A stretch of 64,000 nucleotides of DNA from Allacma fusca (taxonomy: Eukaryota; Arthropoda; Collembola; Symphypleona; Sminthuridae), in the NCBI GenBank assembly GCA_947179485.1, contig OX359249.1, positions 49,177,402 to 49,241,401 of the forward strand, read 5' to 3'. Under the pieces are notes generated by a model. That model ran no database searches and had not been told where the DNA came from. It saw nothing but the letters and a program-made list of their open reading frames with translations. Below are positions 37,800 through 50,107 of this stretch, piece by piece. Each line of letters begins with the position of its first letter. Position 1 is the first letter of the stretch. The position numbers and the translations under genes were made by a program.

Positions 37800-40265
37800 A
37801 ATACATTATAATTTAGTGAATAAATATTTTTGCGAAGATGCTTTTTTCTCTAGATGCGAGTTTATACAGGTTTTTGGAGTATCAAAGGTTCGAACATACA
37901 CATCGGCAGCCAAATTCTAAAAAGTACCATTTTCAATGGATACCTCAATTTAAAAGCATGGGTTACGATATAAAAATCATGCATTTTAAAATCTAACCAA
38001 ATATATATTTTTTCGAATTCGATTTTATCGAAATATGTCCTTGTCTACATACAAGTGCCTACGAAATATTAATTTTTTAGCATAACCTACAATTTGACCT
38101 ACTTATAAGCAAATATGTAGGGTATACGGTCAGCTTTGTTTTAGAAGTTTATGAGTAAATGAACTAATAATTACAAGTGTATTTATGAGTCTCACCGCAA
38201 TAAGTGGAATGGCTGTATGCTATTGATTTTATCTCTGGCTTATGGCCTTGTTTTGAATCATTTTCACATTGATTTAATTCTTCGATGATTTCGGCTACTT
38301 CTTTACTTATATTGAAATCTTACAGTTTCAGTGCAAAAAAAACTTATAGTACATACTAATTACATCGAAATTATGACTTACTTCTAATAATTGTTAACAA
38401 AACCATTCCACTTTAACACTAATCGATAATCACTGCACAAGCCTCGATGGCGGTTTGCTAAACACTTCGGTATTCACAGTTTTCTCCAAACCAAGTGCCC
38501 TTATAACTACTGCATAAAAGGTTTTATTCACGTGAAGTTTGATTTTTTTACGGAAATAAATACCTACAAATTACCTGAAATGTTAAGTTCCGGTTCAGTG
38601 AATTAAAATACTGTGACCCGAAATTGAACCCGATAAAATGTTGATTTTATTTTACACGAACTTGAAGGTAACCCAACTGAATTTTCAGTAGCGTATCTTA
38701 CACCTACCCGCACTGGTCGAGATATGCAAGTAATTAATTTTAGCTAACTCGAACCCAACTCGACTTGTATTTTTTCAGGTACTACCTAATACCTACAAGC
38801 AGATCTGATTTGCTAACATTTGCTGTCTGCTTAAAGCTCGAATCGTGAGGATGCTAAAATAGGTATTTAAAAAATGTTGTAAAATAATATTCATTGAATA
38901 TTAGATGCTTTCTTAAATACACAAACGTGACATACCTTAGCTTCAATTCAAATTTTAAATCCGACCCTAACAGCATAATGTGCAGTAATGTTACCCTTAA
39001 GAGGAAGAACACTGCTTGCGCCGATAATACATAAATTGCTACAAACTTATTCGTGTTCTTGATTAATGGATGTTGAAATGATTATCCACTCAACTACTTT
39101 GAAAGAGTAGACCGTCTTTTTCTTCGTGTAATACTGATTTGAGATTCAAATTTAGCGCTAAATACATTATCAAAATTAATATTTCAAAAAATTATTTGTA
39201 ACCGATTTTTAAAAAATTGAGGGTGAATACCCGTCTGTTTTGTAGTAGTCACTTGGTTATCAAAACCCATTTTTACTCACTGTTAACTCTATGTAGCATT
39301 TTGAAAGACAATGTAAGACAATGTGAAAGTAAAGATTTGCAGTCGGCAACTTAGGATTCAGTGCAGTAACCACTGCGATGCGTATGCTAAAAAAAATCAA
39401 AAAGAATCATAATCCATGGAGTGTTGCATATTGTCACAGGTATCACCTATAGCGCAAATGTGGACATCTTGCTCGAAGATGAAAACACTAAACATGACAA
39501 CATACAAGAGGTAAGAGGAAAACTTGAGGGGACCATAACTAAGTTTGCCAGCCTTGTTAAATACTCACTAACAAATTTCAATTAGTAATATAGACAGCCT
39601 TATGAAATCTAAACAAAGTTTGCTGGTGAAAATAAAAGGAGATATCGGGTTCCAAAATGCTGGTGTGTCCATATATGAAGAACAGTTAATACTTTTCATC
39701 CAGAATCTAAATTTCCATGTAAATGTCGCTGAGAACAAGTATGGACGGACAATAGTTAATTATTTGTCAAAAATAGACAATATTATTTCCGATTGTATTG
39801 AAGATGCTACAAGCTCGGGAATGACCAACCTCGAAATGCACGAAATAGAAATTGAAGTCAACATTGAAGTGTGCAGATTGTTTCAATCTGTTCAGGATTA
39901 AGATACAGATGCTGAAAGGATTTGGACCAAAATAAAACAATTTAGACTTAAAAAAATATCATCATATCGAAAAAGCCTGCAGCAGGGTGTCATTAAAGCT
40001 AGAGCTGGCAACTATACTCTTCTTAAATCAGGGACAGTGGATCTTTTGTTGTAAAATAGATTTATCAACTTATATCATTCTTTTGAAAAACCTTTACAGA
40101 CTACCACGAGGGTTTTAACCAACTCCATTTTTCCCGGCGTATTTCATATGTTAACAATTCAATTGAAAACACTATTGCAGGCACTATACCACACATACAC
40201 TATAACTAATAATGTATTACTAAATTAATTGTTTTTATAATTGTTCAATAAATCGAGAAAAGTAT
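37800..40265. other. AT-rich interval with one small unrecognised ORF
   Basis: Nothing recognisable except a 99-codon ORF at 39602-39901 (+), with a moderately protein-like, Ile/Glu/Asn-rich product. Weak coding-like sequence in other frames follows to 40200. It may be a decayed gene fragment. No repeat or RNA gene was seen. Confidence 0.4.
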
Positions 40266-40269
40266 GAAA

Positions 40270-43180
40270 ACCATTGAATAAAAATGAGGTTCTAAAAATA
40301 CCAAAACGAAGATGCTTTACTGTTCTGAAAAGTGAAAAACTAGCATTTGACATGGGAAAATATAGCGAAATAATGAACGCAACAAAGCATCTTGGGTGCT
40401 ACCGAATTAAGGCTTCCATCCGGACGGATAAATCGAATATCCGATCCGAATCCGACCCGAACCGAAATTTTCGGATAAATTTTCCTATTATCCGATCCGA
40501 CAGTTACGGATCGGATAAAAATTGTATTCATCCGTATTCAATCCGACCCGCGGATATCCGAAATTATCCGAATTGACACCATTGGATGATAACAACAAGT
40601 ATTAGGAATTTTCACTGCAAAAATGCATTAGCTTTTTACTACAATCAATCAATCAATCAATCAATTAGCCAATCGTGGGCTTGCTTTATTACACTTGGGG
40701 CTAACCCATAATGAAACGAATTTCGCTTAACGCACAGTGTAGTACATTAAATTACATATACAAAGAAAATTGTTTAACTATACTTTCATTCTTACTGTCT
40801 AACATTGTTAACAATTTAACTTTGCCTTTATTTCTCCTGAGTTCATACTTCATCCGTATTTCCTCGTACAATTTACACATGATAACGCAATGGATTAAAT
40901 TGTTTTAATAAGGTAAACCATAGCTTTTACATTCATTACATTAAGAGAATAATAGATGATAGTTTACACGATAATCCATTCGAGTCAGTATGAATTTGAC
41001 CGGTCTTCCTCTTAAACGAGTTAATGTGAAAGTTAAGCATACTCTTGTAGCCATAAACGTCTTTGTTGTGTTATTTTGAGTAAATCATGCGTGGAATGTA
41101 ATTCTCATTATCGGGGTCTTTAATGGCTCTTACAATATTCTGGAGATTTTCAAGTAGTAGCTGAGAGCAATGTTGTTAAAAATACATGCCATGCATCTTC
41201 GTTTGGCCTGATTGGGAAGAAAGTCCAGGCTGCTTCACTTGGCCCTTATTTCGGTTTACCTGGTTAGGGAGGACTACATCCTTAGCAACTTTTGCTAGAA
41301 GGGAACCATCAGATTCGTAGAAGCTTTCCTTGGACCCATTCTTGACCATCAGGTACCTCCAGGATTTAATCTGGAAGGTTATGTTAGGCTTATCCAAAGC
41401 GAGCTCCTTCCCGAAAGACAACAGATGCTTTTTAACGATTCGCTGTTGTTTTGACAGGTCTGGTGAGACGAGGTAGTTGGAATGTTTGAGTTTGAATGAG
41501 TTTTTAAGGAGCTTCCCAACGATCCCAGATGATGTAAATCGACATCTAACGGCAACATTCTCCCCCAGTAATATAGTTCGTATCAATTACATCTGCAATT
41601 TCTAGGCCAGTAAGATTTAGAGCACGTTGAATAGAAGATCTGACTACATCCTTACCGGCTTCCTTTTGTAGGTTGACTCCAGAGATTATGCCAAATGACA
41701 AAAGTGACGATTGCTGGAGCTGGAGGAGATCGTTTTTTACGTGGATTATTTCAGCACTGTGCCTTGAAAGTAGAGATTCTGTTTTTTCATCCTTTTTTCA
41801 AGTAATTCTAGTTTCTTTGACTGTGCCGCAATGGTGCATTTAATGGCCTTGATGTCCTTTGAAAGGTCCTATAGCGTAGACTTGGAGTCCTTGACGTCCT
41901 GTTGCAGTTCGGTTAATGTTTCATTGGTAATTTTTGAGCCGCGATCCAGCTTAAGTAATATGCGCATTATTTTTTCATTTCCGTTCTCGGTTGTTTTCAA
42001 TTCATTATCTTGCACAATCTCGTCTTCTTGCGGTTCCGTTTCTACAAAAGTAAATCTGTTTGTATGACCTTGTGGAATACTCCCATTCCCAGGGACCTGG
42101 GATTTAGATACTTTTAGAGGCAAATGCAAGGGATGGAAATAAACAGCTATAAGAAAGAACTCGCCTGGAGTAACGCCCGGAATGCACCTCCAGCAATTCC
42201 ACCTTTAGCCAATTTAGAGCGTCAGCTTAGTGACCTGGTGCAACCGGGCAAGTAAAGCGGTGAGATGGTTTTGCAGATTTAGCCCAACAGCGTACAGAAG
42301 TTAGTAATTTTTGTCACGGACTACAATTTTATTACAGGGTGTACTTTTTTGTTACAAATTTAAGCTTAAAACTTCTCCAATACACGATATATACATACAG
42401 TGGGAAGGGAGCTTATCGTGGCTGAACGCTGATAAGAGGTTGCAGGTATAGAGCTAGGATAAGTGAAGGTTCTCTTTTGACTTTTAACTATTTGGTTCCT
42501 TGTCCAGTATGGTTTAGACACAAGGTTCAAGTGATAAGAGAGCCAAAATCGAGCACAACCTCGCTCTTCCCAGGCTAAAATAGAACTCCGCTTTTTACTA
42601 CATCACAATATTAATCATTTTTGCATACATTACGTAAAAACTGAAGAAAAACTTAACAAACACCACTGTAAAAGTTTTTTCATTAATAAAAAACACGTAA
42701 AAAGCGCCACAGTTACTCCTTGGACAAATTTTTGTTGCACACTTTCGTTATAATTGGGGCACGAACGCGAACACGAAAATTTGATTTTTGGATATCCGTC
42801 AGATTATCTGATATTTATTATTTGTGATCCGAACCGATCGGATAAAGTCGTTTCCAAATCCGATCCGATCCGAATCAAATTACCGGATAAGGGGTACGTA
42901 TCCGATCCGATCGGATTGTGTTCGGATCGGATAAGTAGTGTATCCGATCCGAAATTTCGGATATCCGATCTTCGGATATCCGCGGATCATCCGATCGGAT
43001 GGAAGCCTTATACCGAATAATATATTATCTAGTTACGTATGTGTTTGTACCCGAGATGTTCTATTTCGTTCATTATTGCTCTAATTGCTCCCATATTAAA
43101 TGCTAGTTTTTCACTTTTTAGAGCCTTATAAGCATCTTGGTTTTGTTTTTCTTAGAACTTCATTTTTTTCTACATATTTT
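40270..43180. mobile_element. Long inverted-repeat element with GATCCGAT-rich arms
   Basis: Two arms are inverted copies. The inner arm starts GGCTTCCATCCG at 40411 and its complement CGGATGGAAGCC ends at about 43006. Both contain many ATCCGATCCGA-type units (40411-40580 and 42770-43006). Outside these, a further stretch of about 130 bp (40275-40405 against 43020-43170) is also an inverted match, sharing AAAAAGTGAAAAACTAGCAT. The core holds a non-LTR ORF1 remnant. This may be a DNA transposon with long arms or two copies inserted head to head. Target duplication was not resolved. Confidence 0.6.
41176..42129 (-). pseudogene. Non-LTR retrotransposon ORF1 remnant
   Basis: Two frames. 42129-41869 is coiled-coil-like with LKLDRGSKITNETLTELQQD. 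41586-41176 has an ORF1 RRM/C-terminal domain look (VRCRFTSSGIVGKLLKN, then LVSPDLSKQQRIVKKHLL). A frame break lies between. RT was not found downstream, so it is a fragment. Confidence 0.6.
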
Positions 43181-44028
43181 TATCACTTCTGAAGAAATTT
43201 GGAATTTTCTGCTTTTTTAATGCATGTTTTCAAGCTAATTGATTTCTAGAATATTTTTCTATACTTGTTTATTTTTATGATATAATGTAAATTGTTTCCT
43301 TTGAGGCTAAAGGTGTCACCGTGAGAATTGGGATAGGAAGGTGTGAGATGCGATCTGAAAAAAGACATGTTTTTTGCAAATAAAATTTGAGAAGACTCAT
43401 TTTGAGAAGAGCACCCCTGATTGATCCGAAAATTTATGGAGCACGTATGAATCATGCCTATATATGTATGATTCAACCTACGTATATGTACTGCACGTAA
43501 GCGCGAATCATTGGAACCCGCCGAGCTTAAGCTGCTGTATTGTATAAAACTAATCCGGCCCATACTTAATCCTTACTTCTACATAAATTATTTTATTATT
43601 CCAATTTCATGAATATTGAGATATGCAAAAATTCGACATAACCATTGACCCCTAACAAGAAGTTTAATAATTTTGTACTGCTTTATGTATGCCAAAACCA
43701 TAACCAGCCTATATCATATTGAAAATTCAACATAAAATTTGGCCCCAAATCGTATAGTAACAAATAAAAAATCATTATTAGTAGGTATTTTATAACGTTT
43801 TACCTAAGTCAAACGGATAACCCATTATCCTAGCGAATATTGGTAAAAATGCTGTTAATGTTAATATATGACAGCTGATATCTAAATTGCATCGCAATAT
43901 TAAGGTAAATTTCGGTATAACGTTTAGCCCCCCTAAAATGTATATTAAAATAAATAAATAAATCTTTGATATTAGAGGATAAATATTTTATGATTTTAAC
44001 TTTGTCACAAACGAAATTATATGCAAGC

Positions 44029-44070
44029 TTTCGACATCTAACAGACTGTCATCCTCAGGCACTAAAAAGC
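44029..44070 (-). ncRNA. Candidate hammerhead ribozyme core
   Basis: Downstream of the Penelope-like endonuclease, the minus strand has CTGAGGA (44058-44052, fits CUGANGA) and GAAA (44032-44029). They are joined by a hairpin whose arms GACA and TGTC pair. Upstream CACT and AGTG could form stem I. Penelope-like elements are known to carry hammerheads in their terminal repeats. Stem III and the cleavage site are not convincing, so the call is tentative. Confidence 0.35.
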
Positions 44071-44195
44071 AAGTGACAGATAAATTCACACAATGGAAAA
44101 AATGTAGAATTATAAAAAAAACGTTTTAAACAATTTTTTTTGACGATTGCTATTTTTAAAAAACTGTCAGTTAGAATCTTCTGAATTAATGGTTT

Positions 44196-45277
44196 CTATG
44201 AAAAATAATAAAAACCATCATTGACGTTCATCAATTTTCTGTCGGATTGTTGGATTATTAGATCCTCCTTAATTTTCCTTAAAAATTGATTTGGTTCTTT
44301 AATAATTGACTTGGCGTTATCCCAATCGATGGAATAATTTCTGCTGTTGTGAATATGTCGAGCAACTGCTAATTTCTCACGGTTCTTCAAACGAACATGG
44401 TTCATATGTTCTTTCAGTCGTATGTGTAATGGACGATAAGTTTACCGTCATAAATTTTGTCACATGAATTACATGGAATCTTATATATGACGTGATTTTC
44501 ATTTTCTTCTTTGTCCTTTATTAGGTTTAGCATACTTTTGATTTTCTTACCAGGTAGAAATGTTATTTTCCATTGAAATTGTCTTCTTAGTAGTCTGTTA
44601 ATTCTATTGGATAAATTACACAGAAATGGAATGGGAACCCAATTGGTATCTTCTTCGGGTCCTTCTTCTGTACTTTCTATCCGAATATCAAGTTCAGAGT
44701 CGGTAATGATAGGAGGTTGCTCATTCCTTGTGCAAAAATCATTCTGATTTATCAGGTTGAACATATTTTGTAGGCTGAATGCTTTACATTTTATACGCAT
44801 TCTATTTAATCGTTTTGAAATTAGACTAGATGGGTATTCATTTCGCTGCAAGATTGTTTTAACATGCATGATTTCATCTTGTAAGTAATCTTTATGACAT
44901 ACGGAAAAAGCTCTGAATAGTAAAATGACAATAACGGAGATCTTATTTGACTGATGATGATATGATTGATAGTGTAAATATCGGTCTGTATGAGTCTTCT
45001 TTCTGTACACGTTGGTCTTAACTGTGCCATCTTCTTGCCATTGTATTGAAACTTCTAAGAAATGTATTTACTCATTACCTTCCACTTCGACTGTAAACTG
45101 GATGTTTAGATGGAATTGATTGATCTTGCATAAAATGTTTTCGACTTCATTTTTATTTACAATGGCCAGAACATCGTCATTATATCTTACCCAAAAAAGT
45201 ATTTGTGGATGATTATCGTCTACATATCTTACCCAAAAGTGTATTTGTGGATGATTATCGTCTACATATCTTACCAA
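44196..45277 (-). mobile_element. Penelope-like element: RT end and GIY-YIG endonuclease
   Basis: On the minus strand, the RT catalytic region (45277-45068, RY(V/N)DD) is followed in the next frame by VYRKKTHTDRYLHYQSYHH (about 45023-44960), the signature of Penelope-like RT. The linker ends in CNLSNRINRLLRR and the endonuclease begins VIYKIPCNSCDKIYDG, where the normal second YIG is changed. The endonuclease end is in 44405-44196 (HIHNSRNYSIDWDNAKSI). Frameshifts separate the three pieces, so the copy is inactive. Upstream RT is missing. Confidence 0.85.
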
Positions 45278-45283
45278 AAAGTG
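45181..45283. repeat. 42-bp tandem duplication over the RT YxDD box
   Basis: Two and a half copies of a 42-bp unit. On the minus strand each adds the 14 residues around RYVDDNHPQI, so the catalytic box appears three times in a row in one open frame. The most C-terminal copy (RYNDDVLAIV) is the one in the normal context. Confidence 0.85.
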
Positions 45284-45456
45284 TATTTTAAAATTAAAAG
45301 TGTGTAAGCGCCTGTCCTATAGTATATTGGTAAAATAATCATGTTAATATATGACAGCATATTATCAAAATTGCATCTCAATATTAAGGTAAACGTTGGT
45401 ATAACCGTTGATCCCCCAAATTGTCTAATAAAAAAAATAATCATGGCTATTTTATA

Positions 45457-47100
45457 TCACGTTACCCTTGTCAAACATATACACCCCACTGTCGTATAGA
45501 ATATTTGTAAAAATACTATTAATGTAAAGGCATGACAACATATCATCCCAATTGCTTCGCGTATAGACCGCATGGTTGTAAACCAAGTTTCAAAACACGT
45601 ACTATGAATGTAAATTACGAGATCATCAGCATAAGCCACAAAACTGGCTCAAATAGCAGAGCCAATATATGAGAAATACACTATAAAAAGTCACGGACCC
45701 AATTATGAACCCTCAGGTACCCCATTTAAATCCGAATAACATTGAAACAACTGACCATTTAAATAAATCTGAAAACTACGATTGGACAGATAGTCAGCTA
45801 ATAAATGCAAAAAATAATTGTCACGCTTAAATTTAGATTTAAGATGTTCCAACAATAACAAACATGACACCGAGTTAAAAGCTTTTCTTCAGTCGATAAA
45901 TACTGCAAGTACTTTAACAGTTGTAAACAAAGATAATTGCAAACTGTGGATAGGCCTATAGTTATCAGCAGATGTTAAACTCCCTTTTACTTTATACATC
46001 GGTGTAACGGTTGCTGTTTTAAAATACCTAGGAAGCATACCTTTACAAAGTATAAGGTTAAAAAGTATCAGAATATGGGTCATGACAATCTACATAGCCG
46101 CACAATAGTGTGAAGGATCTTGCCAAGGTATTACAAATAGATGCATTATCACTACAAACATTACAAAAATCACTACAATCATTATGAAAAAGCTCTGTTA
46201 TGGGTACATGTGATTTCGTTTCTTTAACAGGCAAGTCATCCACCAATTTCCAAACATATTTTTCTGCTATCGTAGTATTATCTTGTAGCTTAGATACAAG
46301 GTACAAACGCTTAGCAGCATAGATAGCAGACTTGACATTGGACCTAGCTCTTCTAAACTTACTTGATAGTTCAGAACTACCCTGAAAAAGCAGCCATATG
46401 TTTCAATCACGCTACTGAATTTGTTTTAAAATGTCTTTGCTGATCCAACATTCAACAATGTGCCTTACACGCTTTTTACATGCCGGTACAAGATCATCCA
46501 GCAATACCTTTATCGTTAAGTTAATATTATTGAAAACAAGGTCAACATCATAATCATTGAACTCTAAAAATGTCCAGTCAATTTTACATAACACTTTATT
46601 TAGTACACCCAAGTCAAAATGTTTTAAAACTCTAGAAAAAATGTATTTTACTTGGTGAGTTGATTTACGTTTGAAACTTAACTCAAAGGAGATAATATCG
46701 TGATCTGATAAGCCTGTTTGGACTGAGTTCCATTGAATTTGAGTATTCTTTGGAACATACAAGTGGTCAATGAGTGAACTAGATTTAATTTTTCCATACA
46801 TTTTTCTTGTTCTACTGATATTAGCTGCTTATAACCAAAGATACTTAAACAAGCTGAAAGTTTTACACATTCAAGACTCACTGATGATAAGTCTATGTTA
46901 ATGTTCCCCAAAAGGTAACATTTGGAATTAGACTGAATTACAAATTTAAATAGCAAGTCAAGAAATAAAAATTTCTCCACTGAATAGCATGGTGGTTGGT
47001 GGTCAAAAATAAAAATATTAGATATATACTCAGAAATCCCTATCTTAACAGCCAAGTATTCAACACCTGAGTTAAAAGTCTCTACATTGGGATAAAAAGC
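45457..47100 (-). pseudogene. Decayed jockey-type non-LTR retrotransposon
   Basis: Minus-strand pieces in several frames. The endonuclease end has SSSLIDHLYV and GLSDHDIISFEL (46801-46412). An RT segment has ATVTPMYKVKGSL and ADNYRPI (46083-45889). A motif-A-like KAFNSV lies near 45875, and YADDLVIYI is at 45639-45600. Stops and shifts throughout show an old copy. Confidence 0.8.
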
Positions 47101-47159
47101 CTTAAAAAGTATACGTTTATGTACTATAAAGAACTTTCTATGGGCTCAATCAGTCCTTT

Positions 47160-48400
47160 ATAAATAAATATATATGACTTTAATATCCACAGAACAGATA
47201 CTTGAACTACAACAAGACAAGTTAATGTGATAATAAATACTTTTCACAATTATAAGGCATAATACAATTTTAAGCAAACGACCTGTCGGTAATAACAATA
47301 CTGTAGTAATCGAACCGACCATTCCCTAACACAACTCATTAGCAATGGTTGAACCGACCACAACGCTTATAAAACCTGCGAAGGAATAAGAGTTGAATTA
47401 GATTACATAAGCAAGCAAACGAGCTCAGAGTATCTCAACTGCACGCGATTCAACTCTAGCGTCGAGCTCCTCAGACGGCCAGAATGCATCTGAGTAGATT
47501 AGGATGTCTCTCCTCTGCATGAAAAGAATAAACGATTTCTATTGGTTTAATACTCATATTAACAATGCAAAGAATTGTAAATATACTAAACAAATGGTGG
47601 GTGCTTGAGGCCGTTACCATGGGAAAGAGTATACAAATACTTTACAGTACATACAATGAAATTCCTCCGCCTTTTCCCCCATCCTCTGTATCCCTACTGG
47701 CAATCTCAAAACCTCTTATGTCAAATAGATTAGAACTAGTATTGCTATCGAAGTAAGTCTACAAAACCTACAACATCCACATAATCTAAGTCTGTTTAAT
47801 TTCCTCGAACTTATAGGGAGTAAAAATGTTAATTCTTAAATGAATAAATTTTACTAACTGACTATTTAATTTGTGTGCTTCAAGATCACATGAATGTATG
47901 GGCACGTGGTCAAAAGATGAAGGCACAACGCTATATGTATGAGTCACAGTTGTCATACAATCCGTGCAAACCCATAGATCAACGTCAATACACAGCAAGC
48001 TTAATATTTAAGAATTTACACATTTTTGCATTTAAACACATATTTACACTTTACGCACACCAAAGAGAGAACGTTTATGCCAATTTTTATTGCATTTCAA
48101 AGTACTACAATATTTGCAGTAAACAATAATAAAAACAATAAAAATCGTGAAAGGGTATACACCATAGCAAGGCAAACTCCAAGGACCGGAAACAAACAGC
48201 AAAAACAGCACAATATATTAAAACTTTTCCAAGGGAGTCAACAACCCAGCAACGGCAGCAATACAGTTGGAATATACCGCCAGTAATACATTCGTGCTTT
48301 TAGGTGCAAAGAAACCTGCTGCAGAGCAGCTATTACAGTATAACAGTCCAGCTCAGCAGTCTGGACAAAATTTGATGACGGTTTTAAAGCTCACGTCGAG
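47160..48400. other. Interval without a supported gene
   Basis: Short ORFs only. A GC-richer patch with a TATAAAA motif at about 47370-47380 could be part of a solo LTR, but no partner copy is in the window. Confidence 0.35.
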
Positions 48401-48626
48401 CTTCATCATTACTGTATGTATGTATTTATTAAGTACTTCTTGGCACATATCCATAGAATATTTAAATTACATCCAGTTTATGATTTACATTGTTTAACTT
48501 CCTTACAAGTGAGTCTTATACTGGACCTCATCGGTTTACATCAACCCGGTGATTGTGTGCGATTAGTGGGACCATATGTCCATCCCCTGCATTCAGCAGG
48601 TACATGCACCTTTCACACATAGCCTA

Positions 48627-48628
<2 letters not shown>

Positions 48629-48705
<77 letters not shown>
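48629..48705. repeat. (TA)n(GA)n microsatellite
   Basis: About 20 TA units followed by about 16 GA units on the plus strand. Confidence 0.98.
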
Positions 48706-48706
<1 letters not shown>

Positions 48707-48790
48707 TACCCACGAAGTTTTGCAGGGTGAGTTTGAGTCGAAGTCGACTGCATTGCAACCGTGCAGATACGCTACACCACTGAGGCGCCG
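48629..48790 (-). mobile_element. tRNA-like SINE with microsatellite tail
   Basis: On the minus strand from about 48790 the sequence reads as a tRNA-like head: a D-arm-like CTCAGTGGTGTAGCGTA and a box-B-like ACTTCGACTC near 48745-48735. It ends in long TC and TA runs (48629-48705). Head plus simple tail is typical of SINEs. The region is flanked by direct copies of GCTTCATCATTACTGTATGT (48404-48423 and 48803-48822), which may be a target duplication or an older repeat. Confidence 0.4.
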
Positions 48791-49339
48791 GGCCACCTCT
48801 CGCTTCATCATTACTGTATGTATTTTCAGCTTTATTTTATCAGCAGGGCAAGACGCGGTTGTTACACAACGGGCGCGAGAGTCGGTCACGTGATGCGAAT
48901 TCAAACTCTTATTTGACTATTTTTTACGAACTTTCACGTAGTTTTTGGAGGAACGGTTTTACTGTACAAGCATAATAAAATAATCTCCACCATGGACATT
49001 GAGACAACATTCTCTGAATTAAATTCAATTTTAAGTGTTTCTAGGACACATTTTATGATTCATGGACATTCTAAAATGTAATTATCGATGGGCACAGAAA
49101 CGGAGAAAGAAATCAACGTCGATGAAGGGAATACAGCTACAAAATTATCTGTAATATATTTCAGGACGGACCACTATGAACTTTAACAGAAGTATTAATT
49201 AGCAAAGCTTCTAATTTACGCAACCGATATCTGTCATAGAAAGAATATATTTATTAACAACCAATCGGGATGGAGAATTACTTCGACAAAATCCTTTGAG
49301 TTAAAAATTGGCGAGATTAAAGTGTTACATTAGGCTGGC

Positions 49340-49661
49340 AGTGGTTACTTTCCCATGCCAATACTGGATAGGAAAGGCTTTATAAACTTTAAAAACGGCA
49401 AGGATCCATATTTACTTTATTGCGTCTCCGCCGTTTTTTCAATAATGAAGAACCCCCAACGTCACAAGAATCGTTCCGACGTTGGGAAAAGTATTTTCAC
49501 CGCTTTGATATGGCGGGCGTAAACTGTCTGGTTGATGTGGACTCGGAAGTTCCAAAGTTTGAAGAAAACAACGGTATTGGTATTATCATTTTAACCTATC
49601 AAGAAGGACAGATAATTGTTCTAAGAGAAAATTTGTACAGCGTGTCACACTTCTTTTGATT
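49340..49661 (+). pseudogene. Polinton-like protein remnant, left part
   Basis: Translation gives GFINFKNGKDPYLLYCVSAV (about 49377-49436) and, in another frame, RRWEKYFHRFDMAGVNCLV and VPKFEENNGIGIIILTY (49480-49610). This order (a Cys-containing segment, then a K-FE-NN-I block) is seen in the N-terminal region of proteins linked to Maverick/Polinton-type DNA polymerase B in invertebrates. The remnant has a frameshift and is cut at 49661 by the non-LTR insertion. Its continuation should be at 54222. The family call comes from memory of the pattern and is moderate at best. Confidence 0.4.
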
Positions 49662-49771
49662 CAGCAAAAGCATGTATGTATTTGTAGGGACCAAAGTCTA
49701 TCCATAATTTGGATTTCCTTTGGAGGCGCTCAAGCCAGAGACTTATTGCGCTCGCCCTGATGCAGTTACTT

Positions 49772-50056
49772 TCAGCTTTTGCCCAACCTTATTGTAGCCA
49801 TGAGAAAGGCTACAAGATTACGGTGGGAAGCTTCTTGCGTGACCATATGCCAAGATGCTATGCCATGATGTAGATGAACCAACCTCTGACCGATATAGAG
49901 AGGGCATTCACAAATGATATGCTCCATTGTCTCATCGGCCAGTTTGCATGAGCATGTGGCTCCTACACCTTTCAGTTTATGCATATGCGCGTTGGTGGGT
50001 CCAAACCCCGTATATGCATAGGTAAGCAGTCTAGTTGCCCGCCTGCTTACCCCCAC
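49772..50056 (-). CDS. ORF2 part 4: C-terminal Cys/His domain
   Basis: 94 codons in the same frame as part 3 but beyond one stop codon. RLLTYAYTGFGPTNAHMHK and the CSC...H...C cluster are typical of the end of RNase H-bearing non-LTR ORF2 proteins. Confidence 0.75.
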   Translation of the reverse strand: MGVSRRATRLLTYAYTGFGPTNAHMHKLKGVGATCSCKLADETMEHIICECPLYIGQRLVHLHHGIASWHMVTQEASHRNLVAFLMATIRLGKS

Positions 50057-50107
50057 TATACTCTCTGTTCCCCACTTGGGTCCTGAGATAAATTTCTTTG
50101 ATTTAAT

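Larger units (their letters stand above)
43840..45440. repeat. Direct repeats flanking the Penelope-like element
   Basis: 43840-43965 and 45327-45440 share ATGTTAATATATGACAGC, CAATATTAAGGTAAA and GGTATAAC blocks followed by a C-run, in direct orientation, with a partial third copy near 45495-45560. They may be the terminal (pseudo-LTR) repeats of the Penelope-like element or older tandem repeats it landed in. Confidence 0.55.

Noticed and set aside
48593..48904. Overlapping ORFs of about 100 codons on both strands
   Set aside because: They run through the TA/GA microsatellite and owe their length to it.
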